64,000 nucleotides of DNA from Gymnogyps californianus (lineage: Eukaryota; Chordata; Aves; Accipitriformes; Cathartidae), in assembly GCF_018139145.2 (NCBI RefSeq), contig NC_059500.1:31353437-31417436 (forward strand), in the 5' to 3' direction. The notes under the pieces were generated by a model. The model was not told the DNA's origin. It worked only from the letters and a program-made list of their open reading frames with translations, and did not search any database. The position numbers were made by a program, and so were the translations under genes. Positions within the stretch are counted from its first letter, which is position 1; every line of letters begins with the position of its first letter. This document shows, one piece after another, positions 1 through 13,700 of this stretch.

Positions 1-1352
1 GCAGTGGAATTCATAAGTGGGTTTATCCCACTGTCAGCCTATACCTGTAAAGAAAATGGAGTCCTGGCTCTAGCAGAGCATGGAAAGATGTGTACATTAT
101 CGCTTCACTCCTCTAGAGGGAACTCTTACTGTGTTTTAAATCTCTCCATTTCTCTGTAAATGCTGCAGGCTGGCCAAGATGAGGGAAGAGCTACAACCTC
201 TTTTGCTAGAATGAAACCTGGAAGAATCCCACTCGCTGGAAACCAGCAGTAGTTGTCTTCAGGTGACAATGACTTCCAGTTTTGCCAGAGCTCCTTTCTT
301 AGCCTGGCCTGGCATTTCCATCCCTAAGAAACATGCCAGGGACAGTGGTAAGTATCTCCCAGTGAGCTGGACTTAGATCTTCTCCAGTCCTGCTGTTATG
401 TGTGCTACATCAGGTCTCCAAGCTGATAGGTGAAGCTTGAATTCTCCTGTTTGTGTATTGGCATCAGACAACAGAAAGCTTTGCCCTGAGGGTTTAATGC
501 AAGAGACTGCCTGGAGAGGCGGTGGGAGAATTGATGAGAAGTGCGGAGAACAGCAACTGTACTGCAAACACGTCTCATCCACACCACCCCTCTATGAAGC
601 TACCTTGTTAGCTGCAAAGGCTGAGGCCCATTTTCCCTGAGGATCCTCCACTAGTTCCCATAAGCCCACCTGTGGTAGGAACTGCTACTTGACTCAGTAG
701 TGTCACTTTCAGGCCTGAGTAGGTTTCAAGGTCCATGGGTGGCAAATAGAGAGAAGAGGACTTCTCCGTGGGAGGGACAACTTCTGCATTCAGAGGAGTG
801 TGGAAAGCAGTCTTTGTGGATATCATGGGGTCTCTGTTTTGGGCCGAGCTGGTCACGGTGGATGAGTTCAGCTCTGTCACAGGACCTCAGGGGAATGATT
901 GGGTAATAGGGCAGGCTCCTTCTCACTCCCCTCTCCAGTTCTGTGCCTTTCCTGAAGACCAGTGTCAATCTGCCAGCCTCTCTGATTACCCTTGTATGGA
1001 AAAGTAATAAATCACCACTTCTGTTCATATTACTTTGGTGCAGTGCCAGCCTTCCTACACTCCACAGATGTCTTTATAGGGAACAAGCCGTGACAGAGTG
1101 CAGATGCAAAGCCAGTGGTGCAACCTTTGACTAGGTTACTACTGGGAAAAGGGACAGCCATGAACTTTGGTCTGAGTCAGCATCGTCATCAGGAACAAGC
1201 TAGAAATTATAATAAAGAAGATGGAGAAAAGTGGATAGCTAAGTCTGTTGGCATTACATACCTCCTCTGCATTTTGCAGAATTTTCCAGTCCACCAGTTT
1301 GGCCCTCTGGTGTGAACCGCTTCCAAAATCCTCCAAGAAACGAAGCATGTTC

Positions 1353-1378
1353 CTGCTCATAACTTCAGTTATGAGCAG
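1353..1378. repeat. Perfect 11-bp hairpin
   Basis: CTGCTCATAAC, loop TTCA, then the exact complement GTTATGAGCAG. Eleven uninterrupted base pairs with a four-base loop. It is not flanked by complementary arms, so a microRNA precursor is unlikely. Confidence 0.85.
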
Positions 1379-4300
1379 TCTGAAGTCCCCCCACTCGGCT
1401 GGATAGGTCACATGGTGCAGAAGGCCTGTGTGTGCTGGAACCAGAAAGAAGAGCAATAATAAAACCACAGCTTTTTGTTCTTTTCTAGATAAGCAAAGAT
1501 TTGTTATAGGCAGGGAGTTCTGATTTACCAGCTATGCTCCATAAGGGTAAGGCATCAAAACGAATAGTCACCAGACAAGAAAAATATGACAGATCAAAGA
1601 GAAATTACCCACGTTCCTTGTTTGTAGGCAGGTATATGTGAGGATTGCCTCGTGTTAGTGCTGCCAAGGGGCCTAGGTATGTGATGATAGATTCAATTGT
1701 AACAACAGAAGTAATCACAGGAACTAATCTGATTCCACGAACCTGTCAACTTGATAAAGTGAGTGATCAAGGAGCGAGTATGGCCTATACTAAGTGGCAT
1801 TCATACCATGCCTAAAAGGTCAGTTCTACCTCCTGATTCCCAGCTTCTGTCTCATCTGTTTCTGCTATGTGGCTCCCCTGAAGAATTTGTATCACAGGGT
1901 ACTTAGTTCTCTCTCAGTGCTGAACCCAGCGCTTTTCTGCCCTGCTCCATTGCTCTGAGAGAAGTCACAACAGATACATGCCAGAGGATTACACCCTTCT
2001 CAAGAAGCAAGAATGGATTAACAGAGCAGAGGTGTATTAGAAACTTGCTGGTTCCAGGGAAGAAGCTGCTTTGACTACTTCCCTTTTTCTGCCTTAAACT
2101 GGACCTGTTCATACTGCCTTTACAAACAAGGACAGGACATGAACCCAAAACCAATCCCTAACTGGTGTAGGGATTTTTCATGTGGAATTGTTTCATCCAC
2201 ACTATACTGTGACCCATACCCCCAGGACTTAACAAGTGATTGTTTTGTTATTTTAACTGTATTTGTTCTGGGGCAGTCATTCCTTTTCTCTAGCAAGAAA
2301 CCCCTTTCTGCAGATCACCATGACAATGCCATGCTGCTAGGTATGTGCACTGAATGATGTGTGTCTTGATGGGGGCAAGAGAGACGAGCATGTGAGTCCT
2401 GTTGAGACAAAGCTGAAGGACTCTCATGTGTGTGCAGTACAGTACAGCTCAGGCCAGATAGTCAGCCACCTTAGACCAAATTGTGCTCACAACAGCTACC
2501 TTTTCAGAGGGAAGCCCAGGAGCTACATCACGTGTGCAACACAATCAACAAGAGGGCTTGAGCCCAGGAGTGAAATGGGGACTGAGCCAACTGAGCAGTT
2601 GAATACACACACTGCTAAACAGGCGGTAGCATGCACTCGCTTTTCTATGTCAGAGGGCAGCTGGCTATTGTTTTTGCAATTGCAACTTCTCTGGAGAGCC
2701 TTGCAGAAGCAGGTGGCATGGTAAAGTACATGTTTTGCAGCAGTGTACGTGGCAGTCATACATGCCGCTTCTGGTTTGGTGCAATCTTCCCAGTCCTGCA
2801 TGTGCTTGCACTGATGTGCTCTCCTCAAGTTCACAGCCCACCTCCCTTCACAGTCCTTTAATGAGGGCTGCTAATCATAAACATGGCTGGCTGTGCTTCT
2901 TGCCTACTCAGGAGAGAATCAAAGGTTGGAGAGTCCCATCACTCTGCTGTGTGGGGAACCCCACAGCATAACTTGCAGAGTGAGGGAAATTCATGTTCTC
3001 AGAACTTCTATTCCTCTGACACCACACCACATGCATCATCAGAGCATCTTCCTTTAGCACAGAGGAGGAAGAAACCCAAAACACAGAATAATCTGTGGAA
3101 ACAAAAGGAAATAAGAAAATGCTGACTTGTGAGTCTCAGGTTATCATGTGGTCTGCTACTGGGCTACTGTACCTAAATATTATCCCTTACTTTTCCTACA
3201 CTTTCACAGGGCCCAGCACCTCTGCCTGCTGGGACTAGAGAGGAAGAGGACATCTTTCCCATGATAGCATATGTTACTTGGCACTGCAAAGAAGTCTATA
3301 TGTACAGCTTTTGGAACATAATGATTTCAGGCTTCCAGAAATAAGTTATCTTTGCCTCAGGAGCAATCTTCCCTCAGCATGGAACAAATGAGAAATGTTT
3401 TCTCATGAGCTGAGAAACCATTAAACCAAAACCCACTGAGTGTGAAGACATTCCAAAACTGTTAATTAGCCTCTGTCTGTCACTTCACTGTCCTGGGATC
3501 TGGGATCCTTTTAATGCTCATTTACCCAGTGAGACACTCGAGCTGTGTCTACACTCTGAGACAGAGTGGGTCTCACAGGGGGTCTAGGTACACTGAGCCG
3601 CAGTGTAGGACAAAAACAGAGAAAACCAGCAAAGACCCATTGCAAAGCCTTAGCTTAAAGTCTAACTCATTCAACATGTTAACAAATGAACATTCAAGGA
3701 CTGTGTACCTTGGGCTTCAGTATAAACACTTTAGCAATAGTTGGTATTATTTAACACACTGTGTACCTGCATACAGTTGGTGTACAGGTAGATACAAAAA
3801 TTTTACTTCTGTGCTACACTTCTCAGTTTATCCAGAGGCCTTCACTTTATAAACTGAAATCCTCACTGTCACTACTGAATATTTTGAATTTCTGTTAAGG
3901 CAAAAAGTGTTAAACTTGTTAGAATAGAAAATCAAAGATATTATTTGTATATCTGCCGTCTAGGAAGTTTCACGTTTTAGGGGTTTCAACAGACAAAGAA
4001 AAGAAAAAAGAAAAGGGTCCACCTCCAGCCCTTTTCTAAGTCCAATGAGCAGAGAGGACCTTACACATTTACAATTGTTTTTAACCAACTCTTTAAGGTA
4101 AACCTAAGAAGCAAGACATTTAAATAAACCTTGTTTTAGTGTGCTAGAATTGCTCTAATTTGGAAGGTGAATAGGACTATCAGCTAGAATATATGAGAAC
4201 GGCTGGACCAGGTTACAGTTTTTCCAGCTGGGAATCCTTCTCTGACAGTGGCTAACAGCAAATACCTGCAGAACAGAGCAAATGTAGCCAAGTTTCTCCA

Positions 4301-6044
4301 AGATGCTTTCTCAGCCTCCAGTCATCTGATGCCCAGGGATTTCCAGTACTACATGCAGTATTGCTGTGCATGACAGCCCTAGATGGACTTTTCTTCCATG
4401 AACATGTCTGATCACTTCTGAACCACGTAATCTTTTGGCATCTAAAATTCTTGTGTCACGGTGTCCCACCTTTAAACTACATGTTCTGTGAAATACATCC
4501 TTTATTTTGTCTTGAGATTTTGGGTGTATCATAGATACATTGCTGTCACCATCTATACTGGAGGTGTGAGGAGGGAAAGTTCCCACAAGTCTCCTCAGCA
4601 CACCAGCATACATCCCAGGCTGCTGCTTGGGTGAACCTGCTAGGTTTGTTGGCCACATATAGCATAGATTTTGTGTATTGTTAGACATCAAGTAGGATCA
4701 GAATAATAAAACCCCCTTTCTTGAGAATGCCCTGAAAGGTTTTCCAGACAAGAAGAGCACCTCACATAGCAGCAGCATGGCTGGGAACGCCAGTCTGTGC
4801 AAAGGTACACATAAAGCACTTGCAGAGCCCTTTCTCTCCCTCATAGGGCTGCTGTGGCAGTATGGGGAAAATGGGGTCCATCCAGTCCTGAAGGATGCCT
4901 GTGTCCACCTAGTCTTGAGGTCCAAGCTCTCACTGCAGGGTTATTGGCCTGCAACAGTGGGGCAAGGAGTGGGAAGAAAGGGGAAGAAGACCCACTGCCT
5001 AACACTGAGAAAGCCAAAGCACCTGCCCCAGGGTTAAGCTTAAGTTTTGTGTGGAAATTACCTCAAGACACTATAGAAATGCTCTGCTGCGCTCCTCAGC
5101 ACAGCAGGGTTCAGCCTTTCAGACCCAAGGGATGCCACGCTGACAGCTCCCTGAAATGATGGAGTGACCAGGGATCAGAACTGGGAAGGAAGAGTTGGTC
5201 AAACGAGGATGTTGCTTTGTTCCCTTTTCTTTCCTGGGACTCGACTTGCTCTTGAAAGTGATCTTGAACTGGTTTTTGCCATCATACCTTTTTATAGTGA
5301 TCCCGATTTTTAACACACTTGGATCTGAGGTGACTGGAAAAATTCTTTTCTACTCTTAATTATGTTCAAAGTGCCTGGCAGGAAAGAGGCTGATGAAAGA
5401 ATTTTTATGAGCACTGGGAGACCTGCTTTCAGTTGCTGAACCATCCATGGTCTCTGTAGGTGAGTCATTTAATCTACCCCACTATCTCTGTTCTGCATTT
5501 CTTAAATAGACTCTAATCAGAATAAAACTCATTAATGATTGTTGGATAGGCAAGCCGTAGGAAGGTGTGGGCCCACAAGTGCCTAGATAACAAAGCGGGG
5601 AAAAAAATGAAAAGGAAATAATATGCCAGTTCAAACCTATGCTCACCGGCAGTGTCTTGGAAAAAAAACAGTCTCTAAGCTCTGTCTAAGATTGTTCTTC
5701 AGATTGCCTGTGTCCATAGCCAAAGCAGTTCTTTCAGATATATTACTTCTAAAGCCAAGTGCTCGAAACAGCCTAGCATCTTCCCTAGGCACCAAACCTT
5801 GTGTTCACCCCTGCATAAGCAGCAGTCACATGCAAATAGCCATCCTGTCGCTTCAGCAGGAATTTGTCCGAAAGTAACCTTTCTCCCCTGAAGCAGTGCA
5901 TTGTTTAATTCCCTTCTCATGTTAGTCTCATGGTGGGCTGCTTTACGGTGCGTGTCAGGCAGCAGCTATCCAAGTGAAAAGCTAAGCAGGGAAAGGAGCT
6001 TGGGGGAGTCAGTATGCAAATACATACATAATCCATGTATAAAT

Positions 6045-6064
6045 ATATACATATATATGTATAT
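6045..6064. repeat. 20-base AT-rich perfect palindrome
   Basis: ATATACATATATATGTATAT is its own reverse complement and sits in a TACATA/TATA-rich tract (about 6018-6066). Probably simple-sequence DNA. Confidence 0.8.
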
Positions 6065-7147
6065 GTAGTGATTTTAGAGAAGGGTGGTACTGGAGGCTTG
6101 CTGATCTCAGAGAGTTCAAGCCTTGCTTTTCCCTGGAAGCAAAGGAAGGTTTCATTCCCATGGTGGAAGTGACTGGCATGGGCTCTTTGACATGTATTTG
6201 TATATCTTCCTCTTTACTCCTGTCTGGTTTCCCCCATGTGCCTCATTCTGGGAAAGCTTCCGCAGAAAAGGAACAGCCAGTCTGAAGATGTAAGAGGGTC
6301 AGATTGTGATCACAGAGGAGAGAGAGGTCAGGAAGGCACTGGAAAGAGCTGTGCCCCTGAGCATTCATCTGTAGGCTAGGGGTGGGGGACAAAATATATT
6401 TGGGAAGGCGGGTAACGTGACAAGGATGCAGTGAGTAACTTCTCACTGCCCACTCATGCCATTTGCATGCCATTTCTTCCTAGTCTATATTGTTTTCAGA
6501 TTGCTTCCTCTTCCAAAGCAAGTGGTTACCCTCTCTGCCTGCTGGTGCTACCTGCTCCATGCCTACCCACACCAGAAGGGGAAGGGCACATCTGCAGAGG
6601 CTGTGGTTTTCACAGACTGTGTTGGGGTCTAGCTCATCACTACCACAGTTAAAAAGAGCAACTGGCACTTTAGCTCCTCTTATGGCTCTCAGACAGCTCT
6701 AGGTCCTTCCTTCAAGATTCCCCCCCCTTCTAACTGAGCCCTCTCCTCCTCTCACCAACTTATCTCCTCACCATGGGGCCTCTGAGGGAGACAAACAAGT
6801 CTCCCAGGAACTGATAATGTGTAAGAGCCATTTTCAACATGTGGCCAGAGGGAGACATGAAGCCTACCCACAGCTCTGTGAAAATACCCCAGGCTCAGGG
6901 CCTTTTTTCTTCCTGTGAAAAGTATACAAAGGAGATGTCTTTTAGGGAGCAGTAGTCAAGGGTTGGTGTCTCCAGGAGAAGCAAAGGCTCTTAAACATGT
7001 CCACCTGATCCTGCTATTTACCAAAAGAGCACAGCAAATCTCCCAGAATGGCTGAAGCAACCCACTAGCTGCTCCGTATAACATGAAGAGCTTGTGCATG
7101 GCTGCTTGAAGTTTTCTTTGGCCAGGGCTGGCAGGAAATTAAAAAAA

Positions 7148-7162
7148 TGTGTGTGTGTGTGT
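7148..7162. repeat. Short (TG)n microsatellite
   Basis: About seven TG units, then TATGTATGT and ACACAC. Preceded by an A7 run. Confidence 0.85.
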
Positions 7163-10100
7163 ATGTATGTACACACTGTATAGTACATCGTAGTACATTG
7201 AGCAGAGATGTGATGGACAAGTCGAGCAAAGGAGACTGGCAATCCATTCTTCTCATCAGCAGGACCTCAAACATCCACAGGGAGGGTACAATGCCAGACC
7301 ACTGGCCCTCCTGCAAGGCTGCCCTTGTATGCATATCCCTGGGAGCTTACTTGGTAGTGCTGTAAAAGGCCATTTTCACCTCCAGCTTTATTCTGAGGTA
7401 TTTTTCAGTCAAAGAAGAAAAACCTCTGAGCGTAGAAACACTGCCTGTCAATTGTAATTTGTGAACACAAAAGAGAGGAAAGGATGAGATTCCTGAGTTT
7501 ACTGTCACGTAGTTTATGCCTTTAAGAAAAACGGGTTGTTCTCACGCTGCCTGGGGGCAAACAGGAAGATCTGGGGTCAGTAACAATCCAAGACAACATG
7601 TCTGGTAAGGGATGCAGTAAGCAGTTGAGGAGCTCAGACCTAGCTGTGCTGTGACTGACTAAGAAGGACCCAGCTGGCTAACTGCCACAACTGCACGGGG
7701 TTGGGAGGGTGAGCATGCATGGTATCCCAGCACTGCACAGCAGTGACTAGCTTATCTTCAGCGTTCAGTCTTCAGAGTACTGAGTTACTAGGAAAGCTTT
7801 TTTCCCCCCTCTCTCTCTTTCCCTCACTGGTTTTTACTTTACCAAATGTGAAAGGTGCTGATAAATACTGCAAGTGAATGATACAGTATTTACTCACTCA
7901 TGCTCCCCCCCATTTGTGAATTTGTTTGTCTCAGCATTGTTAAAGAGCAAAGATCTTTCTTACATTACATTGTTCTTTCACACAGAAATGGCTGAAGCCC
8001 AAATATTGACCAGTGTCTTCTCTGCATCAACCCTTGCTGCTTCCAGCTGCTCAGGGTGTTACACTGGACCTTTCTTTCTTTCTGGAAAAGTTATTCTTGG
8101 GTTTGTAGTCTGTTGTTAATTCAGCAGAGGTAGGAGGAACACAGCCATTTTCTTGCCAGCCTGCTCGTACTAAAAAGCTGCGTGCCTGGCTACTCTTTAT
8201 AGCACTTCACATGTCTGTGTACGGTGACAGCAAAATTGTCAGGTTTACTCTTACAGGAGAAAATGGCACAGGATCAAAGTTACCAAATCAATGAAGTGCT
8301 TTGGTAAAGGCAACAGAAATATTGTTGACAGAAGCTGCCTTGTGATGTGTTCTCCTGTGTCAATCCTTAACCAAAAGATGTGGTTTACTCTTGGTCCTGG
8401 ATCCAGACTATTCTTCTCTAAGCTTTCCATCCACTATCTGTTTTCTGGCACAGCTACTGTCACATTGCAGATGGCTTTCCTTAAGGCAGAGAGCTGTGCA
8501 ATGCTTCTCCCAAAGTAGCAGCACTTGAAATCCCCATCTTGAGTGCTACAACAGTGATTTAGGTGTTCCCACAGGTCAAGATGTTTCACTTGCTCACAAC
8601 ATACATTTATCAAGAGATAGGAGAAAGGGGTCTTGCTGTCTCTGCTTTAATGTGATGCTCCTTCACTACTTGGTTGTATTGATTCTTTCAAAGTTAAAAT
8701 GTATCAATGTAGAAAGGACTTGTATCATAGGAAAAAAGTTCAGGAAACCAATTACTGGAGTTTTTATTAGACTCAAATGCACCGCTGACCAAGCTTGACT
8801 TGTAGGGAGCAGACAATTAATCCTCTTCTCCTGCAATCAAGCTGGTTTTAATATAGTTATAGGGATTCATCAAATCCCTGTTCCAAATCTTCAAGCATCT
8901 CTTCCACAAACAGCTGAATTTATTTCCGCTCACCTTCAGTTTACGTAATGTAAGAAAGTCTAGTCTGGCACAGTGGTAGGAGCGACCTGAACTTAATGCA
9001 GTGTTTACTCCATGGACAGCCTTTCCTTCAGTCCAATATGGAGCGTGCTAGTTAATTCAATGATGAAAGTGTTTCTCTTCAAGGATTTAATATTCTTTGT
9101 CTCATCTCTAGAAACATTAAATATAGGACTCAAATGCAACTATATGAAATATACATTCGGGGTTTTTTGTGACTAACACTAGGCAAGCATGTAAAAGTTA
9201 ATCTTCCCAGCAACACACATACAAGACCTTGTAGGGAGAAATGTGTTCCTGCTTAACAACACTGTATGTACATCAACAACGAACATTACAGAAAACAGGA
9301 CATGGAGTGAAGAGGACATTCTGTACAGGATATGGATCCAGAGTCCTCAAGATGCCATCACGTTGCACAGAGGAAAGTCCAAACAGGAGACTACTGCTAT
9401 TCCTTTAAATGAACATACAGTGCAATCAACAGAAGATGGTTTCACAGGTAGGTCCTCTTATTCTGCTATGTTAGGTGACCAACTCATGGAGGACTTAGAA
9501 ACACCTATCTTGTTATCTCAGTATGGTGCCTTTCTCTCCCCATCTATGGTGGCTTTTAGACCAAAAGCTGGAGTTAAAGGGAACCTAACAGGAAAGGTAA
9601 AAATATGTTGCAGAGTTCTTAGAGAAGTAGCTGATGCAGGCTGATCTCCTAGCTGGCTGGAGAGGGGATAGTCTTGCAAAGAGTAACATACAAATTCACC
9701 AGGCTCCTATGAGGCCATGGGACAGGGAGCAGAGGGGCGTTGGTAGGGGGAAGGATGCTGAATTCTGCAAACTTGGTCAAAAGAGAAATGAAAGGAGAAA
9801 TGGAAAACAGGATTCAGCAGCAAGCTAGTATAAGTTTGGGGAGAAGGTCATAGAGGCTTAGTCATACCTACACAAAGATGTCCAAGCATCTGGTCCAAGC
9901 TTGGTAAGGAAATCCAAGTTCTCTTCTCTAGTTATTTAAAAACTACTTTTCAGAGCTCTCTGCCAACTTGGCTACACTTTGTTTAGAAGAAAATGCTCCC
10001 ATATAACCGCAGTTATCGCTACCTCTAAGATGCCCAAGGAAGTCTTGAATGCAATGGGACTACTACCTTCACAGCTAACAAGGTGCCATCATGGGGATCC

Positions 10101-10549
10101 TGTCAGAGAATGGCTGAAAACAAATGATGTGATGGTCAGGGACCAGTCACTCAGAAGAGGTACCACTGAGTAACTGAAATGTCTCAGAGAGGGCTGCTTG
10201 AGCACTGACAAAAAGCCCCAAATAAACCTTGCATAGAAGGTTTGCCCTCTTGCCCTCTTCTGATGTCTCCCATACAAATTCAAAATGATGCTTTCAAATG
10301 CAGAGGGGGTAAAATGACATCCAATTTTGAATGCAATTGGGTGCTTAAGCCTTCCATTAAAAAATATCCAGCCACAAAAATGCCACTGTTTTTGTGCTCC
10401 AAATTTAAATCTTCATGCATTAAGTAAGGGAGTAAAGTTACTGTCAAAAGAATGTTCCCCACCATTTTCCTGATTTCTCCCCAGGGTCTTTAAATTCACT
10501 GATGTTAAAAGAAAACCAAAGAACTACAGCAAGGTGCATTAACACAGTG

Positions 10550-10798
10550 AAAAGGGAAGGGAAGGGAAGGGAAGGGAAGGGAAGGGAAGGGAAGGGAAGG
10601 GAAGGGAAGGAAGGGAAGGGAAGGGAAGGGAAGGAAAGGAAAGGAAAGGAAAGGATAGGAAAGGAAAGGAAAGGAAAGGCAAGGCAAGGCAAGGCAAGGC
10701 AAGGCAAGGCAAGGCAAGGCAAGGCAAGGCAAGGCAAGGCAAGGCAAGGCAAGGCAAGGCAAGGAAAGGAAAGGAAAGGAAAGGAAAGGAAAGGGCAA
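10550..10798. repeat. Mosaic pentanucleotide repeat (GGGAA/GGAAA/GGCAA)n
   Basis: About 245 bases of purine-rich pentamers in blocks: GGGAA at about 10553-10633 (one copy shortened near 10610), GGAAA at about 10634-10679 (one unit changed to GGATA), then 17 uninterrupted AAGGC units at 10676-10760, then GGAAA again to about 10793. All frames on both strands are nearly stop-free here, which produces several spurious long open frames of Gly/Lys/Arg or Leu/Pro/Ser/Phe. Confidence 0.95.
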
Positions 10799-13700
10799 GC
10801 ATCTTCCATTTCTTGAATCAGCCATTGTGTAGGCTTATTACTCCATCACTGTTCTGTGCTTAGGACACTAACAGAAGACTGATATTGGAAGCAGTCTTTC
10901 TGTTGCACCAAGCCTGGTCTGTGTCTCCTGTCTAAGGCCTGGGAAATAAAATCAGAGAGATTACGATCTACTTTTTTACCCTTGTACTGAAAAACCTTGC
11001 AAGCAAAGGGCAAAATTTTGCCAAGATAAACAAGAAAATTTGGCTTAATTTTGTGTCTGGGTTATAAATACATTGAAAAAGGGGAAAAATTAGTCATATA
11101 TAAATAACAGCTTGATTACATTCAAGAATATGTGGGTGGGTGTTCTCAGTGGAATAATTTGCTAAGGCAGAGCTCTTCTTCCTTGCTTTTCCTCTTCCTC
11201 TTAATTTACTCTTCTTGCTGAATGTGCTTCTACTTTTTAACCTTTATTTATATCTCGCTCTTCATTCTGTAATCTGGGTGATCTTTTTATAATGGGTCTT
11301 TACACACTTTTCTTTAGGGTTGGTTTGTTACGGACTAAACATTTTTAAGAGATATCAACACAGTGTAAAGCACTTAAGTGTATACCTAGCCTCAGGTGCA
11401 CACTTCCATTTTCTTGATGTCAGGAGAATGTGTATTTAGAATCAAGGGAATGCTTAACAACTTTACTGTGCTAGTCTTGGTATGGCTGATTTCACTACAT
11501 TACCATACAGTACTGTACAACCTACTGCATCATGAAAGACCCCCTCTTCCCTCTTCCCTCTTCCCTCTTCCCTCTTCCCTCTTGCCTCTTAGACATTTCT
11601 AGTCTTTCTTTCGCTTTTGTTTTGGTTTGGTTTTGGTTTGATTTCTCTCAAAATTGACACTGACATGTAACATAATGCTCCAAAATTTAGACTTCTGTCA
11701 AGCCTCCTGGCTGTTGAACCTTCCTGCTACAGATCAAGAAACCACCTACTCTAGCTATGCTGTTTCCCATTTTACAGCTTGGCAGCAGTGAGGAATTTAA
11801 GAATCAGTGTGACCATGAAAGAGCAAGACCCAGCAAGGGTCTGGAAGGGGTACACCACCTGAGAAGTGGCGGTAGCGTGCCACACAGAGCAGTGAGCTGG
11901 AGTTACATGAGAACATCCCTGAGATGGCTCCCATTCCTCATGAGAACATCTGGCCTGCCAGCAAGAAGGCCAAGGCAAACAGCGGGGTTTGCTTGGGATT
12001 GTCTTAGTCTCATACCCTCCTACAGAAGCCCCTAGATGTTAAATGAGGTATTATGTACCATGTCTTTCTCTCTCTTTTTTTTTTTCTTTTTGATTGTAAT
12101 TGGGTGCTATTTACATCACTGCAATTATGCTGTTTGTTCTCGCATCCCATAAATAAGCAAGTCTGTACTGGCCAGGAGATGCTGGGAATATTTGTGAGAA
12201 GTCATCCAGAGCTGGTATTTAACCTAGTGCCTGAGCAGATCATAAGCTGACATTGTATGCACTCAGTTTGGTAGCGATGCATAAGAGGAGCAAAGGCAAG
12301 AAAGCTTGAGCTGTGCTTTAATTTTAAAACTGGGGTATCATGCCAGGTGTTGGAAAAGCACTCAAGAGCCCACACTGTCAACAAAAAGACTTTTCCCAGC
12401 CTCAGTGGGGTTTGGATTAGGCCTCAGATTGTGAGGGCAGAGCTGGCCTTTTCACCAGGAACACAAGCCTGGTAGCCCTCTCCTCACATCCATGGGACAG
12501 GTTTTTAATCCCAAGGGTTAATGGAGCAACCTTGTGCAGCAGCAACCTCCCAGGCTGCGGGAGAAAACCTCAAAAGCTTCTGAATGCAGCATGCCACAGG
12601 AAGGAAGCAAGGGCCTCACCAAAGCCTGAGCAAGAAACTTTCTGAAGCCTTTTTTTTAATGCTTCTTTTGAAAAAGTGTGGTTATTCTTAGCATCTCTTC
12701 AACCTGTTCTAGCATGGGAATCTGTTCCTGCTGCTCCTAATTTCCGTGGACCGCCTGTGCATACGAAGAAGTGAAGCTGGCACTGGCAGTCCTCTCTGTT
12801 TGGGAGTGTTCTTGTTTCACTACTTAGAAGATTCCAGGTTTACAGCTAACTGTGGGTAAAAAAACTTTTGGTAGGTGGAGCAACGTGAGACATGTCCTCA
12901 CTTCCTGGCACTTTTGAGGACAGACACATGGCCAGCCAGGCTGTCTCACTACTCACTGAGTGGTTCGACATGGTGGGGTGATGAACAGTAACAGAGTCAC
13001 TGGCGAGAAGCGAGACTAATGGTATCAAGTTACTTCCCACAGGAAGGGCCTACAATGAAGAACAAGGTGTTTATCTGACATGAATGGTTGGAAGATTACA
13101 TCATTGGACATACACTGCACCCACATGCTAACACCTGCTACACCCAAAGTGGTCCCTGTTTAGCATCTGCTTTTCTGATGTGGATGCATTGTTCTGGCTG
13201 AGCTAACTTGAAATGATTTAGGGAAGCATCCTGAGCGTTGCTGAGCAGAGATAGCACCACACACGGATATAAAGGCATTGTTGAAACAAGCTTTACATGG
13301 GATGTTCTGCCAAATGGTTCCCTTCCCTTCCTCTTCTCATTTCCTTGTTCTCCTTCAGTCACTGGAGAATGCTAATCCCTTTATTTGTTTATGTGTAAAC
13401 TGGTGACTTTCCAGACCTGCTACAAAAGACATTTGACTAGAAGACTTTTCTGGAAAGAGGCAGCAAGAGAAGCTGGGAATCTCTTTCCTGAATGATGACT
13501 TGGTGGCAGTTGGATTGGTCCCCTTGGACCTGAGGATTTTAATATTGCTATGTTTGGATTGACAGAGTCAGAATATGGACAGCCCTGCACTGACAGCTGT
13601 AAACAAAAAGGAAAATACTACAGCTACTTTAATTCTTCCCTTTTATTGAAAATTTGTTTTCAATATCTGTTTTTGACCAGCTTTAGAAACAACACATTTG

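Larger units (their letters stand above)
1..10549. other. Intergenic DNA, 3' flank of LPL (distal part)
   Basis: No open frame here resembles a known protein and none has convincing splice context. SLC18A1, the usual downstream neighbour in mammals, was looked for and not recognised. Small local features are listed separately. Moderately AT-rich, with no recognised transposon. Confidence 0.6.

Noticed and set aside
10444..10825. Overlapping 87-121-codon frames on both strands
   Set aside because: They are translations of the pentanucleotide repeat, which rarely makes stops.
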